Below are positions 15,612-24,677 of a DNA stretch of 64,000 nt, in pieces. Within the stretch, counting starts at the first letter, position 1; each line of letters opens with the position of its first letter. Below the pieces are notes generated by a model. The model saw nothing but the letters and a program-made list of their open reading frames with translations. It did no database searches and had not been told where the DNA came from. Source of the stretch: Alkalihalobacterium sp048323755 (GTDB lineage: Bacteria; Bacillota; Bacilli; Bacillales; Bacillaceae_F); assembly GCF_048323755.1 (NCBI RefSeq), contig NZ_JBLWFS010000001.1, positions 248,001 through 312,000 on the forward strand, read 5' to 3'. The position numbers were made by a program, and so were the translations under genes.

Positions 15612-16976
15612 ATGCCAGATCAAAAGAATTTAAAGAGGGCTTACACAAAGTTACTGGAGGGAAAAGGTATAGAGACCCTATTATTAAGAGGAGCAAGTAA
15701 ATCCCTTTTCGTTCAGGTAGTAGGTACAGGCCTAGCATTTATTTTGCAAATTTTCCTAGCAAGAATACTAGGAGTTCAAAATTTTGGTGATTATGTTTAT
15801 GTACTTACTTGGTTAAATATTTTAGTATTGATCGGCAAATTGGGGTATGATACAGCAACACTTCGGTACATACCAAAATACGAAGTTGAGAAAAATTGGA
15901 AAGGGATTAAGGGTTTTTTAATACAAAGCTTAAAATTTGTGATACTTTCTTCATCTATAGTGTCTATTATTATGGTATTTTTTATTAGTTTTAATTCAGT
16001 TTATTTTAGTTCTTCTTTAAATAAAGTGTTTTATATAGCAGCATTACTTATACCACCATTGTCGTTACTACAGCTATATAGGGCTCGTTTACGTAGTTTA
16101 AAAAAAGTTCTATCAGCACAAGTACCTATGTTAATAATACGTCCTTTAATTCTGATGGTAATAGTAGGAGTGGCTTATGTTTTCTCTAAAGATAACATAA
16201 CTGCTTCACAAGTGATGGGCATTAATCTGGTTGCTGTCATAGTTGCTTTAGGAATTAGTATTTGGTTTTTTCGTAGAAATCTGTTCACAGAAATTGCTTT
16301 TGAAAATCCAACTTTTAAAACTAAAGAATGGCTGAAAGTTTCTATTCCATTACTTTTTATTTCTGGAATGCAAGTATTAATGGAAAATATGGACGTGATA
16401 ATGCTAGGTTCTTTAATTAATACAACTGATGCTGGCATTTATTCTTCTGCTCAGCGAATTTCTACATTGGTCACATTTGGTTTGATAGCTGTAAACATGA
16501 TGGTGGCCCCAATGATCTCTGAGCTTTATTATTCTGGAAGAATTAAAGATCTACAACGAATAGTTACATTGGCATCGTGGGGTATTTTTGGTGTAACAAG
16601 CCTAATTTCCATTGTATTAGTTATCTTAGGAAAATGGCTACTTTCGTTTTTTGGAGAAGTATTTACAATTGCCTATCTACCATTGTTAATATTACTGGTT
16701 GGCAATATTATCAATGCTCTTTGTGGATCAGTTGGATCTATTTTAAATATGACAGGAAATCAATCTATCTCTGCTAAGATTGTTACTAGTGCACTAATAA
16801 TAAATTTTTTACTTAATTTATTGCTTATTCCGAAGTGGGGTATATCAGGTGCGGCCCTTGCTACTACAGTAACTGTAATTTATTGGAATATTTTTATGAC
16901 TTTAGTAGTGATCCGAAAACTAAGTATTAACCCAACTATCTTTAGAAAGAGAGTAATATATAGAACAGATGTTTAG
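15612..16976 (+). CDS. Oligosaccharide flippase, Wzx type
   Basis: A 454-residue polytopic membrane protein of the polysaccharide_synt (MOP/MVF) superfamily with about 12-14 hydrophobic segments. The opening LLRGASKSLFVQVVGTGLAFILQIFLARILG and the central ISGMQVLMENMDVIMLGSL are typical of Wzx. It flips the undecaprenyl-linked repeat unit across the membrane for polymerisation. GGAAGGA precedes the ATG by about seven bases. With the polymerase at 19026 it defines a Wzx/Wzy-dependent pathway. Confidence 0.9.
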   Translation: MPDQKNLKRAYTKLLEGKGIETLLLRGASKSLFVQVVGTGLAFILQIFLARILGVQNFGDYVYVLTWLNILVLIGKLGYDTATLRYIPKYEVEKNWKGIKGFLIQSLKFVILSSSIVSIIMVFFISFNSVYFSSSLNKVFYIAALLIPPLSLLQLYRARLRSLKKVLSAQVPMLIIRPLILMVIVGVAYVFSKDNITASQVMGINLVAVIVALGISIWFFRRNLFTEIAFENPTFKTKEWLKVSIPLLFISGMQVLMENMDVIMLGSLINTTDAGIYSSAQRISTLVTFGLIAVNMMVAPMISELYYSGRIKDLQRIVTLASWGIFGVTSLISIVLVILGKWLLSFFGEVFTIAYLPLLILLVGNIINALCGSVGSILNMTGNQSISAKIVTSALIINFLLNLLLIPKWGISGAALATTVTVIYWNIFMTLVVIRKLSINPTIFRKRVIYRTDV

Positions 16977-17077
16977 GTATATTCCATTTATTGCGGAAAT
17001 TATTGATTGTTATAATAAATTATAAAGATAAAAAAGTATAAATATACACTAATACTTTTTGTTACGAGGTGTATTTA

Positions 17078-17845
17078 ATGAAAAATACTATTAAAAAATG
17101 GGTGTTTAAAAGCTTTAATAATATAACTGATATTAAATTTAATATTAAAGACTTAGATACCGAGTTATTTAGGGATACATTTGATAATGCAGTAATAAGA
17201 AAAAAACAATATTGGGAAAGAGAGAAAGAAAAAAGACCCTCATTGGGTGCAATTATTCGAGTGAAGAATGGAGCAGATTACTTATATTTAAGTTTGTGTT
17301 CGATAGCTGATTTATGTAATGAGATTGTAGTTATTGACAACGGCTCGACAGATGAAACAATTGAAATTGTAGAAAAGTTTTCCTCTAACATTAAAGCTTT
17401 GAATAAAAACTTGAAAATTAGTGTTTATGACTATCCTATAAAAACATGTAGAGCAGGGGAAGGTTATAGCAACTGTGTACAAAAAAATCCAGAAGGATCT
17501 TTAGCACGCTTTTACACATATGCATTTAGCCTTAGTGAATGTGATTATCTCATGAAATTTGATGCACATTATATGCTTATACCAAAGTTTATTTCAGTAA
17601 TAAATCAAAAACTAAAAAGAAAACCTGAAAGAATACGTTTAAATATCAGAGATATATATGGACGGCATCATGGTTTCGAACCTTTAATTTTTAAAAATAA
17701 TGAATTTTGGTATGAAGATATAGAATATTTCGAAACTATAAAATTCAAAAAGGATATTCCTTTAAGACACTTTTTTGATAATACAATTTTAAGTCCATCA
17801 GTAATTCATGTGAAGAGATTAGGATATTTGGAGGGGAAAAAGTGA
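17078..17845 (+). CDS. GT2-family glycosyltransferase, divergent
   Basis: A 255-residue protein with a GT-A core: SLGAIIRVKNGADYLYLSL, EIVVIDNGSTDETIEIVEKF and, near residue 170, YLMKFDAHYM with a DxH in place of the usual DxD. The first 55 residues are an extra basic region. The frame opens at a GTG (17069), but GAGGTG overlaps it and the ATG at 17078 lies six bases on, so 17078 is preferred. Its stop overlaps the sulfotransferase start (GTGA), so the two are translationally coupled and probably act on the same sugar. Confidence 0.8.
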   Translation: MKNTIKKWVFKSFNNITDIKFNIKDLDTELFRDTFDNAVIRKKQYWEREKEKRPSLGAIIRVKNGADYLYLSLCSIADLCNEIVVIDNGSTDETIEIVEKFSSNIKALNKNLKISVYDYPIKTCRAGEGYSNCVQKNPEGSLARFYTYAFSLSECDYLMKFDAHYMLIPKFISVINQKLKRKPERIRLNIRDIYGRHHGFEPLIFKNNEFWYEDIEYFETIKFKKDIPLRHFFDNTILSPSVIHVKRLGYLEGKK

Positions 17846-18972
17846 ATAAAAACTTAATTTTACACGCTGGTTTCCATAAAACTGGAACAACAGCACTTCA
17901 AACTTGTTATTTTAAAAATTATGAAAATCTTAAAAAAGTAGGGTTGCTTTTCCCTAATACTGGTATAACCTTTATTAAAGGATCACCACGTGATGGTGCT
18001 TGTTCAGGCCATGATAACTTATTGAGAATGGCCTCCATTAGATCTAAAACTCTTATAAGAAAACTTGAGACTGAGGGTATTTATTCTCATATGACTACTT
18101 TATTATCTATAGAGAATATTTCTCATCCATTTATGTCACATAAAGTTTTTGAACAAAATCTAATTGATTTATTAGATATGCTTCCAAAATATGAAAAAAA
18201 AGTTTTAGTTTATACAGTTAAAAGGCCAGAGAAAATGTTTAGGTCTTTATATTCAGAACTTATTACTGGTGGTAATGCTTTATACAGTGAGAAATATGAT
18301 ACTTTCTTTGATAACATTATCAATAAAGCTGATGAATATAAAAAAAAGCTAAATACCGCTAAAAAATTAGGGTTTGAAATTAAGTTTATCTTTTGTTCAG
18401 GTAATACAATTGATCATTTTGAAAAATTCCTCCTAGAAAATAATCTAATCAATAAAAAGCCGTCATTGAATATAGAGAACACCATAACCTATTCTAGCCC
18501 ATCCTTAGAACATGAAACTATTATCAGGGAGATAAATGGCTTAGGATTAAGTCGTGCTTTGACTAGGAGGATTTCCAAAAAAATATTAGAAATGCCAACT
18601 GATTTCTTTTATAATGCAGGTTTAGAATTTGAACGAAGACATTTTGATGAAGAACTACTAAATAAACATTATAAATTTATAAATTACGTACTCAATGATT
18701 TCGGGTTTAAAATAGAACTAATTAAGGACTTAAGTTATCAAGTGAATTTCGTAAACATTTTGCCCAACAATATTGAAGAAGTCTTATTAATACTTGGCTT
18801 TGAAGAAAAATATAACCAAAAAAGCATATTTAAATTGTTAAATACTTTAAAACTAATTTTAAAGCGAACGATTTCAACAGGGCATTTTTATTCTCGTAGA
18901 ATAGGATTTTGGAATATTGTTCCTAATGGTTTGAAAGACCAGTTACTGAACCAACTACGTAAATTAATTTAA
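17842..18972 (+). CDS. PAPS-dependent sulfotransferase (carbohydrate sulfotransferase-like)
   Basis: A 376-residue protein. The N-terminus LILHAGFHKTGTTALQ is the 5'-phosphosulfate-binding loop of sulfotransferases (KTGTT, Lys13 as catalytic candidate). VYTVKRPEKMFRSLYSE, with Arg128 and Ser135, fits the 3'-phosphate-binding motif. No signal peptide, so it should act in the cytoplasm on the lipid-linked repeat unit before flipping. It starts at GTG after GGAGGGG, overlapping the previous gene by four bases. The window also encodes PAPS synthesis (CysD, CysNC) and PAP removal (CysQ), which strongly supports the assignment. The acceptor sugar is unknown. The C-terminal ~150 residues are not recognised. 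Confidence 0.8.
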   Translation: MNKNLILHAGFHKTGTTALQTCYFKNYENLKKVGLLFPNTGITFIKGSPRDGACSGHDNLLRMASIRSKTLIRKLETEGIYSHMTTLLSIENISHPFMSHKVFEQNLIDLLDMLPKYEKKVLVYTVKRPEKMFRSLYSELITGGNALYSEKYDTFFDNIINKADEYKKKLNTAKKLGFEIKFIFCSGNTIDHFEKFLLENNLINKKPSLNIENTITYSSPSLEHETIIREINGLGLSRALTRRISKKILEMPTDFFYNAGLEFERRHFDEELLNKHYKFINYVLNDFGFKIELIKDLSYQVNFVNILPNNIEEVLLILGFEEKYNQKSIFKLLNTLKLILKRTISTGHFYSRRIGFWNIVPNGLKDQLLNQLRKLI

Positions 18973-19025
18973 AGAGAATGAATTTGTTAATCTTCAGTGT
19001 AAACCAGTTTAGGATGGGGAATTTT

Positions 19026-20249
19026 ATGTTATTAAACGTATCTAGTATATATAGGAAATTCTTCCTCACAGTTTTCTTGCTATATATTGTTACTTACTGG
19101 TTGGAACCTTATGAACTAAGGATGTTTTTAAGCTTATTAATAGTATTCATGGGTATACATTTAATTATTTCATATGGAAGAATTCCAAAACTTTCTGTAC
19201 AGATTGGTTTGTTTTCTGTTGTTGTGATTTTTATTGGACTCTTATCGGAAATTATATATGGAAGCTCAAATAATATGACTATTGTAATGGAAGGGATTAA
19301 AGGTCTACAGCTTATTGCCATGGCATTCTTGGGAGTATTTTTAGCTAAAATTCAGTTTAGTTATGACTCGAAGTTTATTGAGAGAATAGGGTTAAGTGTG
19401 CTTGTGTTTTTAATGGTGGCTACCTTTATTTCCCTTTTCTATAACGTTCCAGGTCTTTTTAACCAAGAAGTAAGGTTAGGAAGTCATAATTTACTAGGCA
19501 ATCAAAGGGGTTCAGCCATGTATACTGAGCCTGGAATGTTATCAAATACAGTAATAGTTCTTTGGGTGTTCTTATACTGCTTAGTATCAAGTCAAAGGAG
19601 AACTGTAATCTCAATTATTTCTATCATCATATGTATTCTTTCGGCTTCACTAGTGGGCTATTTGTTCGCGTTGGGAATATTAGGGAATTTGATTTATAGT
19701 AGAAAAAATGTCAATAAAGCTTTCATTTTTGGATTAATTTTTATGGTAAGTGTACCTATAGGTGCATTTGTTTATGAGAACACTATTAGCACTAGAATTT
19801 CTTTTTCAGACGAAGGGATAAATGCAGATCCTTCATCTTCACTTAAGTACACTAATATAATAAACATACTAGAAAGGGACTTTATAGAACAAGTAATAGG
19901 TTCAGGAATTAGGGCCAATTACCGTGTGACATTTGATAACCTTCTCTTGGATGGTCGTGCCAATATCTCCGATGGATTTGCATTTGTTAATTCAAGTGGT
20001 GTAATCCCTTTCTTCTATTTTCAATATGGAATTATTGGTCTTTTATTTATAATTTCTCTCTTTATCAAGTCTAAGTACAAGTATTTATTCCTGTTACTAC
20101 TTTTAACAAGATACGGAGATGCAGCAATGTTAATTTTAATACTAGCATTTTTATCAGGGAGAGAAAAAAATCTTAATAATTATGGAAGCGCCAGGGTTAG
20201 TAGCAGCAATTCAAACGGGGGGACATTCTCAAGAAATTGTGGATTGTAG
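19026..20249 (+). CDS. O-antigen ligase/polymerase-like protein (Wzy candidate)
   Basis: A polytopic membrane protein of about 407 residues with roughly ten hydrophobic segments and a larger extracellular loop near residues 250-320, as in Wzy/WaaL proteins. It would polymerise repeat units outside the membrane. An ATG at 18978 is only one base from AAAGAG. The in-frame ATG at 19026 follows AGGATGGGG by about six bases and starts closer to the first hydrophobic segment, so it is preferred. The last ~23 residues, from the DNA at 20182, are read out of frame from a decayed cysQ copy, so the C-terminus looks chimeric or extended. Confidence 0.75.
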   Translation: MLLNVSSIYRKFFLTVFLLYIVTYWLEPYELRMFLSLLIVFMGIHLIISYGRIPKLSVQIGLFSVVVIFIGLLSEIIYGSSNNMTIVMEGIKGLQLIAMAFLGVFLAKIQFSYDSKFIERIGLSVLVFLMVATFISLFYNVPGLFNQEVRLGSHNLLGNQRGSAMYTEPGMLSNTVIVLWVFLYCLVSSQRRTVISIISIIICILSASLVGYLFALGILGNLIYSRKNVNKAFIFGLIFMVSVPIGAFVYENTISTRISFSDEGINADPSSSLKYTNIINILERDFIEQVIGSGIRANYRVTFDNLLLDGRANISDGFAFVNSSGVIPFFYFQYGIIGLLFIISLFIKSKYKYLFLLLLLTRYGDAAMLILILAFLSGREKNLNNYGSARVSSSNSNGGTFSRNCGL

Positions 20250-20580
20250 CCTAGATAAGTTAAGTATAATTTCAATATTCTGAACCTTAGTGTAGAAAGA
20301 AAAACATCAATATTATGTTGAGAGAAATGATTGGGACCATGCTAGGGATGTCAATATATTAGATGGTACAAAAGTGTTATTTAGAGAAATGGTGACTTAT
20401 CGTTAACATTGACTAATAAAAGATGGTGTACCCGTCTTAGGGGTGATATATGCCCGGTTTTGGATGAGGCTTATGTAGGAGGACATGGTACAGGTTCCTA
20501 TCAAATAGAGAATGTTCAAGAAAAAGTTATCTTCAGGCTAATTAAGGGATATCGGGAAGAATTTATCAATTAAAGTATTC
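20182..20580 (+). pseudogene. Decayed second copy of cysQ
   Basis: Several frames carry pieces that align in order with the intact CysQ encoded at 22553. 20182-20240 reads LVAAIQTGGHSQEIVD (CysQ LNIAIEAGKEIIDVY). 20302-20403 reads KHQYYVERNDWDHA then LDGTKVLFR (CysQ KHQSYAKRQDWTYA, LDGTKEFIK). 20419-20457 reads KDGVPVLGVIYA (CysQ ENGIPVLGVIYA). Then, in the +1 frame, LDEAYVGGHGTGSYQIENV (CysQ LDIAYIAKKGVGSYKLDNV). Deletions and frameshifts separate the pieces. The copy is clearly related to but diverged from the intact gene, so it is an old duplicate or a xenologue. Its 5' end overlaps the polymerase reading frame. Confidence 0.85.
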
Positions 20581-20658
20581 GCTCTTCTGTAAAAGTGTAG
20601 AAACATGAGGACAGCCAAAACATGTCCACAGGTAAAGAGAAACATGTTCATTTAAGCT

Positions 20659-20695
20659 GAATTCACACGCCCTGAAATAGCAGAAGTGTGAATTC
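20659..20695 (+). promoter_or_regulatory. 10-bp inverted repeat before the SLC13 transporter gene
   Basis: GAATTCACAC and GTGTGAATTC flank 17 bases, about 40 bases before the ATG at 20735. It could be an operator or a small leader hairpin; there is no T-run after it. Confidence 0.4.
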
Positions 20696-20734
20696 GAGGT
20701 ATTTAACAAAGATAAAAAAGGAATGGGCTAAAAT

Positions 20735-22507
20735 ATGACATGGGAGATGTGGTTTGTTCTAGGTGTGGTTATTGCCATGCTAGTAGCATTGATTAGGGAA
20801 GTTACAAGACCAGATATTATTGTGTTCACCGCTTTATTTAGTTTTATTATTACAGGAATTTTAACTGTCGATGAAGCATTGAAGGGCTTCTCTAATGAAG
20901 GTATGCTAACCATTGCTTTGTTGTTCATCATAGCTAGTGCCATTCAACGAAGTGGTGTTTTTGAACGTTTAATAAAAAATATTCTTAAAGAAGGGCAACG
21001 ACCAAGAGTTGCCCTTCTTAAATTGGTTTTCCCTTCTGCTTTATTATCGGGTTTTTTGAATAATACACCGATCGTGGCAACTTTTACACCAATCATTCGT
21101 TCCTGGTGTGAGCAACAAAAGTTATCTCCTTCTAAATTCTTAATGCCATTATCCTTTGCTACTATTTTAGGTGGTACGATGACCTTAATCGGCACATCAA
21201 CCAATTTAGTTGTCCATGGATTAATGTTAGAAGAAGGACTAGGAGGTTTTTCTTTTTTTCAATTAGCTATTGTGGGTGTTCCAGTAGCTTTTATTGGGCT
21301 CATTTATTTAGGGACAATTGGTTATAAGTTGTTACCGGATCGAAAAGCACCTACTTTTCAAAAACAGCAAACTAAAGAATACTTAGTTGAAATGTCTGTT
21401 GGAGAACATTGCCCGTTAATTCATAAAACGATAAAAGAAGCAAATTTGCGTCAGTTAAAAGGTCTTTATTTATTTGAAGTGATCCGAGAGAAAGAAAAAC
21501 TCTCTCCTGTCAAGTCTTCAATGAAGATTAAAGAAGGAGACCGACTTATATTTACGGGGTTAATCTCTACAATTGCTGAATTAGAGAAAATTAAAGGACT
21601 ACATTTAGAGACTGGTTCTGAACTTGGCCTTGATACGTTAAAAAATGGTGCTACTAAATTAGTTGAAGTCGTTGTTTCCCATCAATCTTCATTACTAAAA
21701 AAAAGAATTAAGGATAGCTATTTTCGAAGTCGTTTTGATGCCGCTGTTATAGCTGTTCATCGTAACCAGGAGCGAATCCATAGTAAAATTGGTGACATCA
21801 TATTAAAGCCGGGTGATACTTTGTTATTATTAGCCGGTTCTGATTTTAACGGTAGGATTTCTGAAACCAATGATTTTTACTTAGCTACATCTGTAGACGA
21901 TCCTTTTCAGCTGCCTTCTGGCTGGAAAAGCTGGCTTCCTTCACTTACCTTAATAGCAATGTTAATCTTGGTCGTTTTTGAAGTAATAACTATGTTTGTA
22001 GCAGCAGCTTTTGGTGTAATTATTCTGATATTAACAAAAATTCTTTCACCTCAAGAAGCAAAACAAAGTATTCATTTTGATGTCTTACTCGTCATTGCAA
22101 GTGCATTTGGAATAGGTTTTGCCATGCAGAAAACAGGATTAGCATCAACGATTGCAAATTCATTAGTCAGCATTGTCGCACCTATTGGAATTATTGGTAT
22201 TTTATTTGCTGTCTATTTTCTTACAACTGTGTTTACTGAAATGGTGACCAATAACGCAGCAGCCGTGATTATGTTCCCAATTGGTATGGAGGTTGCGTAT
22301 CAAGTAGGAGCTAATCCAGTTGCCTTTGCCGTTTTAATTGCTATTGCAGCTTCTTCTAGTTTTTTAACTCCGATCGGATACCAAACAAACTTGATTGTCT
22401 ATGGACCAGGGGGATACCGCTTTAAAGATTATATGAAAGTCGGTTTACCTTTAAATATACTCATGATGATAGGAACCATTACCATTACTTATTTAATTTG
22501 GATATAA
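20735..22507 (+). CDS. SLC13/DASS-family anion transporter with two TrkA-C domains, probable sulfate importer
   Basis: A 590-residue membrane protein. Two halves of membrane segments (about 1-200 and 400-590) flank a soluble middle with two TrkA_C (RCK_C) modules, residues ~215-290 and ~300-380. Family signatures seen: FLNNTPIVATFTPII with GTSTNLVVHGL in the first half, and EMVTNNAAAVIMFPIG with TPIGYQTNLIVYGPGGY in the second; the SNT-type clamshell loops bind the anion and sodium. This architecture is common in bacterial sulfate permeases placed beside cys genes. Here the next genes are cysQ, galE, cysD and cysNC, so sulfate is the likely substrate. AAAGGAATGG precedes the ATG. Confidence 0.85.
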   Translation: MTWEMWFVLGVVIAMLVALIREVTRPDIIVFTALFSFIITGILTVDEALKGFSNEGMLTIALLFIIASAIQRSGVFERLIKNILKEGQRPRVALLKLVFPSALLSGFLNNTPIVATFTPIIRSWCEQQKLSPSKFLMPLSFATILGGTMTLIGTSTNLVVHGLMLEEGLGGFSFFQLAIVGVPVAFIGLIYLGTIGYKLLPDRKAPTFQKQQTKEYLVEMSVGEHCPLIHKTIKEANLRQLKGLYLFEVIREKEKLSPVKSSMKIKEGDRLIFTGLISTIAELEKIKGLHLETGSELGLDTLKNGATKLVEVVVSHQSSLLKKRIKDSYFRSRFDAAVIAVHRNQERIHSKIGDIILKPGDTLLLLAGSDFNGRISETNDFYLATSVDDPFQLPSGWKSWLPSLTLIAMLILVVFEVITMFVAAAFGVIILILTKILSPQEAKQSIHFDVLLVIASAFGIGFAMQKTGLASTIANSLVSIVAPIGIIGILFAVYFLTTVFTEMVTNNAAAVIMFPIGMEVAYQVGANPVAFAVLIAIAASSSFLTPIGYQTNLIVYGPGGYRFKDYMKVGLPLNILMMIGTITITYLIWI

Positions 22508-22552
22508 ATTTTTTTCCGAAACGATATAAATTCATTAAAGGTGGGCTTGTTT

Positions 22553-23365
22553 ATGATAGAGAAAATTGATCTAAGTCAAGTATTAAATATTGCAATTGAA
22601 GCAGGAAAAGAAATAATTGACGTATACAATACAGAATTTGAGATAGAACAGAAAGCTGACGAATCACCATTAACCATAGCTGACAGAAAGTCACATCAAG
22701 TGATTGAATCTCAATTATATAAACAATTTCCAAAAATCCCCGTATTAAGTGAAGAAGGAAAACATCAATCTTATGCTAAGCGACAAGATTGGACGTATGC
22801 ATGGGTAGTTGACCCGTTAGATGGAACAAAAGAATTTATTAAACGCAATGGTGAATTTACAGTCAATATTGCATTAATCGAAAATGGTATACCTGTTCTT
22901 GGTGTAATTTATGCTCCTGTTTTAGATATCGCTTATATAGCTAAAAAGGGAGTTGGTTCGTACAAGCTTGATAATGTTTCGGATCGAACTTTTAGTACTG
23001 AAGAAGAGATTATTCAAGGTCTAAAATTACCTGTTTCTGAAAAAAGAGACTATATTTCAGTAGTAGCAAGTCGATCTCACTTATCAAAAGAAACTGAGGA
23101 ATATGTTGATAGATTACGCGAAAAGTATGGAGAAGTGGATATGACCTCAGCTGGGAGCTCACTAAAATTATGTCTAGTTGCTGAAGGAAAAGCGGATGTT
23201 TATCCTCGTTTTGCTCCAACGATGGAATGGGATACTGCTGCTGGACAAGCTATCGTCGAGCAATCAGGGGGAACTGTAGTTAAAGTAGATAATAGTGAAC
23301 CTCTTTCTTATAACAAAGAAGATTTATTAAATCCGTGGTTCATTGTTCAACATAGGAAATTATAA
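22553..23365 (+). CDS. cysQ: 3'(2'),5'-bisphosphate nucleotidase
   Basis: A protein of about 270 residues of the inositol-monophosphatase superfamily. It hydrolyses PAP (the by-product of sulfotransferases) to AMP and phosphate. Metal-binding motifs: SEEG at residues 66-69 and DPLDGT at 87-92, with AGSSLKLCLVAEGKAD and EWDTAAGQAI in the C-terminal half. The frame opens at a GTG (22541), but AAAGGTGGG is seven bases before the ATG at 22553. It removes PAP, which would otherwise inhibit the sulfotransferase at 17842. A decayed second copy lies at 20182-20580. Confidence 0.92.
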   Translation: MIEKIDLSQVLNIAIEAGKEIIDVYNTEFEIEQKADESPLTIADRKSHQVIESQLYKQFPKIPVLSEEGKHQSYAKRQDWTYAWVVDPLDGTKEFIKRNGEFTVNIALIENGIPVLGVIYAPVLDIAYIAKKGVGSYKLDNVSDRTFSTEEEIIQGLKLPVSEKRDYISVVASRSHLSKETEEYVDRLREKYGEVDMTSAGSSLKLCLVAEGKADVYPRFAPTMEWDTAAGQAIVEQSGGTVVKVDNSEPLSYNKEDLLNPWFIVQHRKL

Positions 23366-23416
23366 GCTTCTAATAGATTGAAATCGCAAGAGAGTATATA
23401 GGGAGAGGGATATAAT

Positions 23417-24403
23417 ATGGCAATCCTTGTAACAGGAGGAGCAGGGTATATAGGGAGTCATACACTGCTTTACTTAAAAGAGAAAAAAGAAGATGTCATT
23501 GTACTAGATAGTTTACAAACTGGTCATAGAGACGCCGTCATCCATGGAACTTTTTATGAAGGCCATCTTTCAGATAGGGGTCTTTTAGATAAAATATTTA
23601 CTAGTCATAAAGTTTCATCTGTAATTCATTTTGCTGCTGATTCACTAGTTGGTGAAAGTGTAAAAAATCCATTAAAGTATTACGAAAATAATGTTTTAGC
23701 TACGTACCAACTTGTCAATAAAATGGTCGAGCATGGGGTAAAGAAACTTGTATTTTCATCAACGGCTGCGACGTACGGTGAACCAACGTCTATTCCAATT
23801 ACTGAGGAACTACCGACACTGCCAACAAACCCGTATGGTGAAACGAAGCTAGCTATTGAAAAGATGCTAAAATGGGCAGACCAAGCATACGGATTGAAGT
23901 CCATCTCGCTTCGCTATTTTAATGCTGCTGGCGCTGACCCAGAAGGTCGAATTGGAGAAGATCACAATCCAGAATCACATCTTATCCCAATTGTCCTACA
24001 GGCGGCATTAGGTCAAAGAGAGCATGTTAGTATCTTTGGTGATGATTATCCTACCGATGATGGGACATGCGTGCGAGACTACATTCATGTGTTAGACCTT
24101 GCACAAGCACATTATCTAGCTTTGCAACGACTGGAGAAGAAAGAAGAGAGTGGTATTTATAACTTAGGGAATGGGAATGGTTTTTCAGTAAAACAAGTCA
24201 TCGAGACGTGCCGTGCCGTAACAGGAGTTGAAATAAAAGCTATTTCCTCACCGCGAAGAACAGGGGATCCAGCTGTATTAATAGCTTCTTCAGAGAGGGC
24301 AAGATCTGAATTAGGATGGAGTCCAGTCTACCCCCAGCTGGATCAAATAGTCCAACATGCTTGGTATTGGCATAAGCATAATCCCACTGGTTATAACAGG
24401 TAG
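23417..24403 (+). CDS. galE: UDP-glucose 4-epimerase
   Basis: A 328-residue short-chain dehydrogenase. It has the NAD motif VTGGAGYIGSH at the N-terminus, SSTAATYGEP with the Ser, and NPYGETK with the catalytic Tyr and Lys. It interconverts UDP-glucose and UDP-galactose (possibly also the N-acetyl forms). GGGAGAGGG precedes the ATG. It lies between cysQ and cysD, so sugar supply and sulfate supply are interleaved, which supports one joint polysaccharide function for the whole block. Length and motifs are standard. Confidence 0.93.
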   Translation: MAILVTGGAGYIGSHTLLYLKEKKEDVIVLDSLQTGHRDAVIHGTFYEGHLSDRGLLDKIFTSHKVSSVIHFAADSLVGESVKNPLKYYENNVLATYQLVNKMVEHGVKKLVFSSTAATYGEPTSIPITEELPTLPTNPYGETKLAIEKMLKWADQAYGLKSISLRYFNAAGADPEGRIGEDHNPESHLIPIVLQAALGQREHVSIFGDDYPTDDGTCVRDYIHVLDLAQAHYLALQRLEKKEESGIYNLGNGNGFSVKQVIETCRAVTGVEIKAISSPRRTGDPAVLIASSERARSELGWSPVYPQLDQIVQHAWYWHKHNPTGYNR

Positions 24404-24677
24404 ACATTTAGTAAGAGCAATTTATTTATCCATATTTCGCAATATTAAAATTGTACGTTTTTATTTTTATGAATTAGGTTTAAATATTAATTTGCTCGAT
24501 TCCAATAAGTTGTTATTGTTGAAAAGTCCTCTTTTTGGCATAATGATAAAGTACTAGTTTTCTAGTTTTTTATAATAGCTTTTAAAACTGATCTTTATTC
24601 TAAACTAAAGAAATTTAAACAAAATTTTAAAATAGTAGGTTTCTAAAAGAACTTAGTAATTAAGGAGGCACACATCA
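24404..24677 (+). other. AT-rich gap before cysD
   Basis: About 270 bases with no recognised gene. It ends with AAGGAGG, the cysD ribosome site. A separate promoter for cysDNC may lie here, but I could not pick a convincing -35/-10 pair. Confidence 0.4.

Noticed and set aside
24357..24557. 66-residue plus-strand frame overlapping the galE end
   Set aside because: It starts inside galE in another frame, is AT-driven and has no ribosome site.
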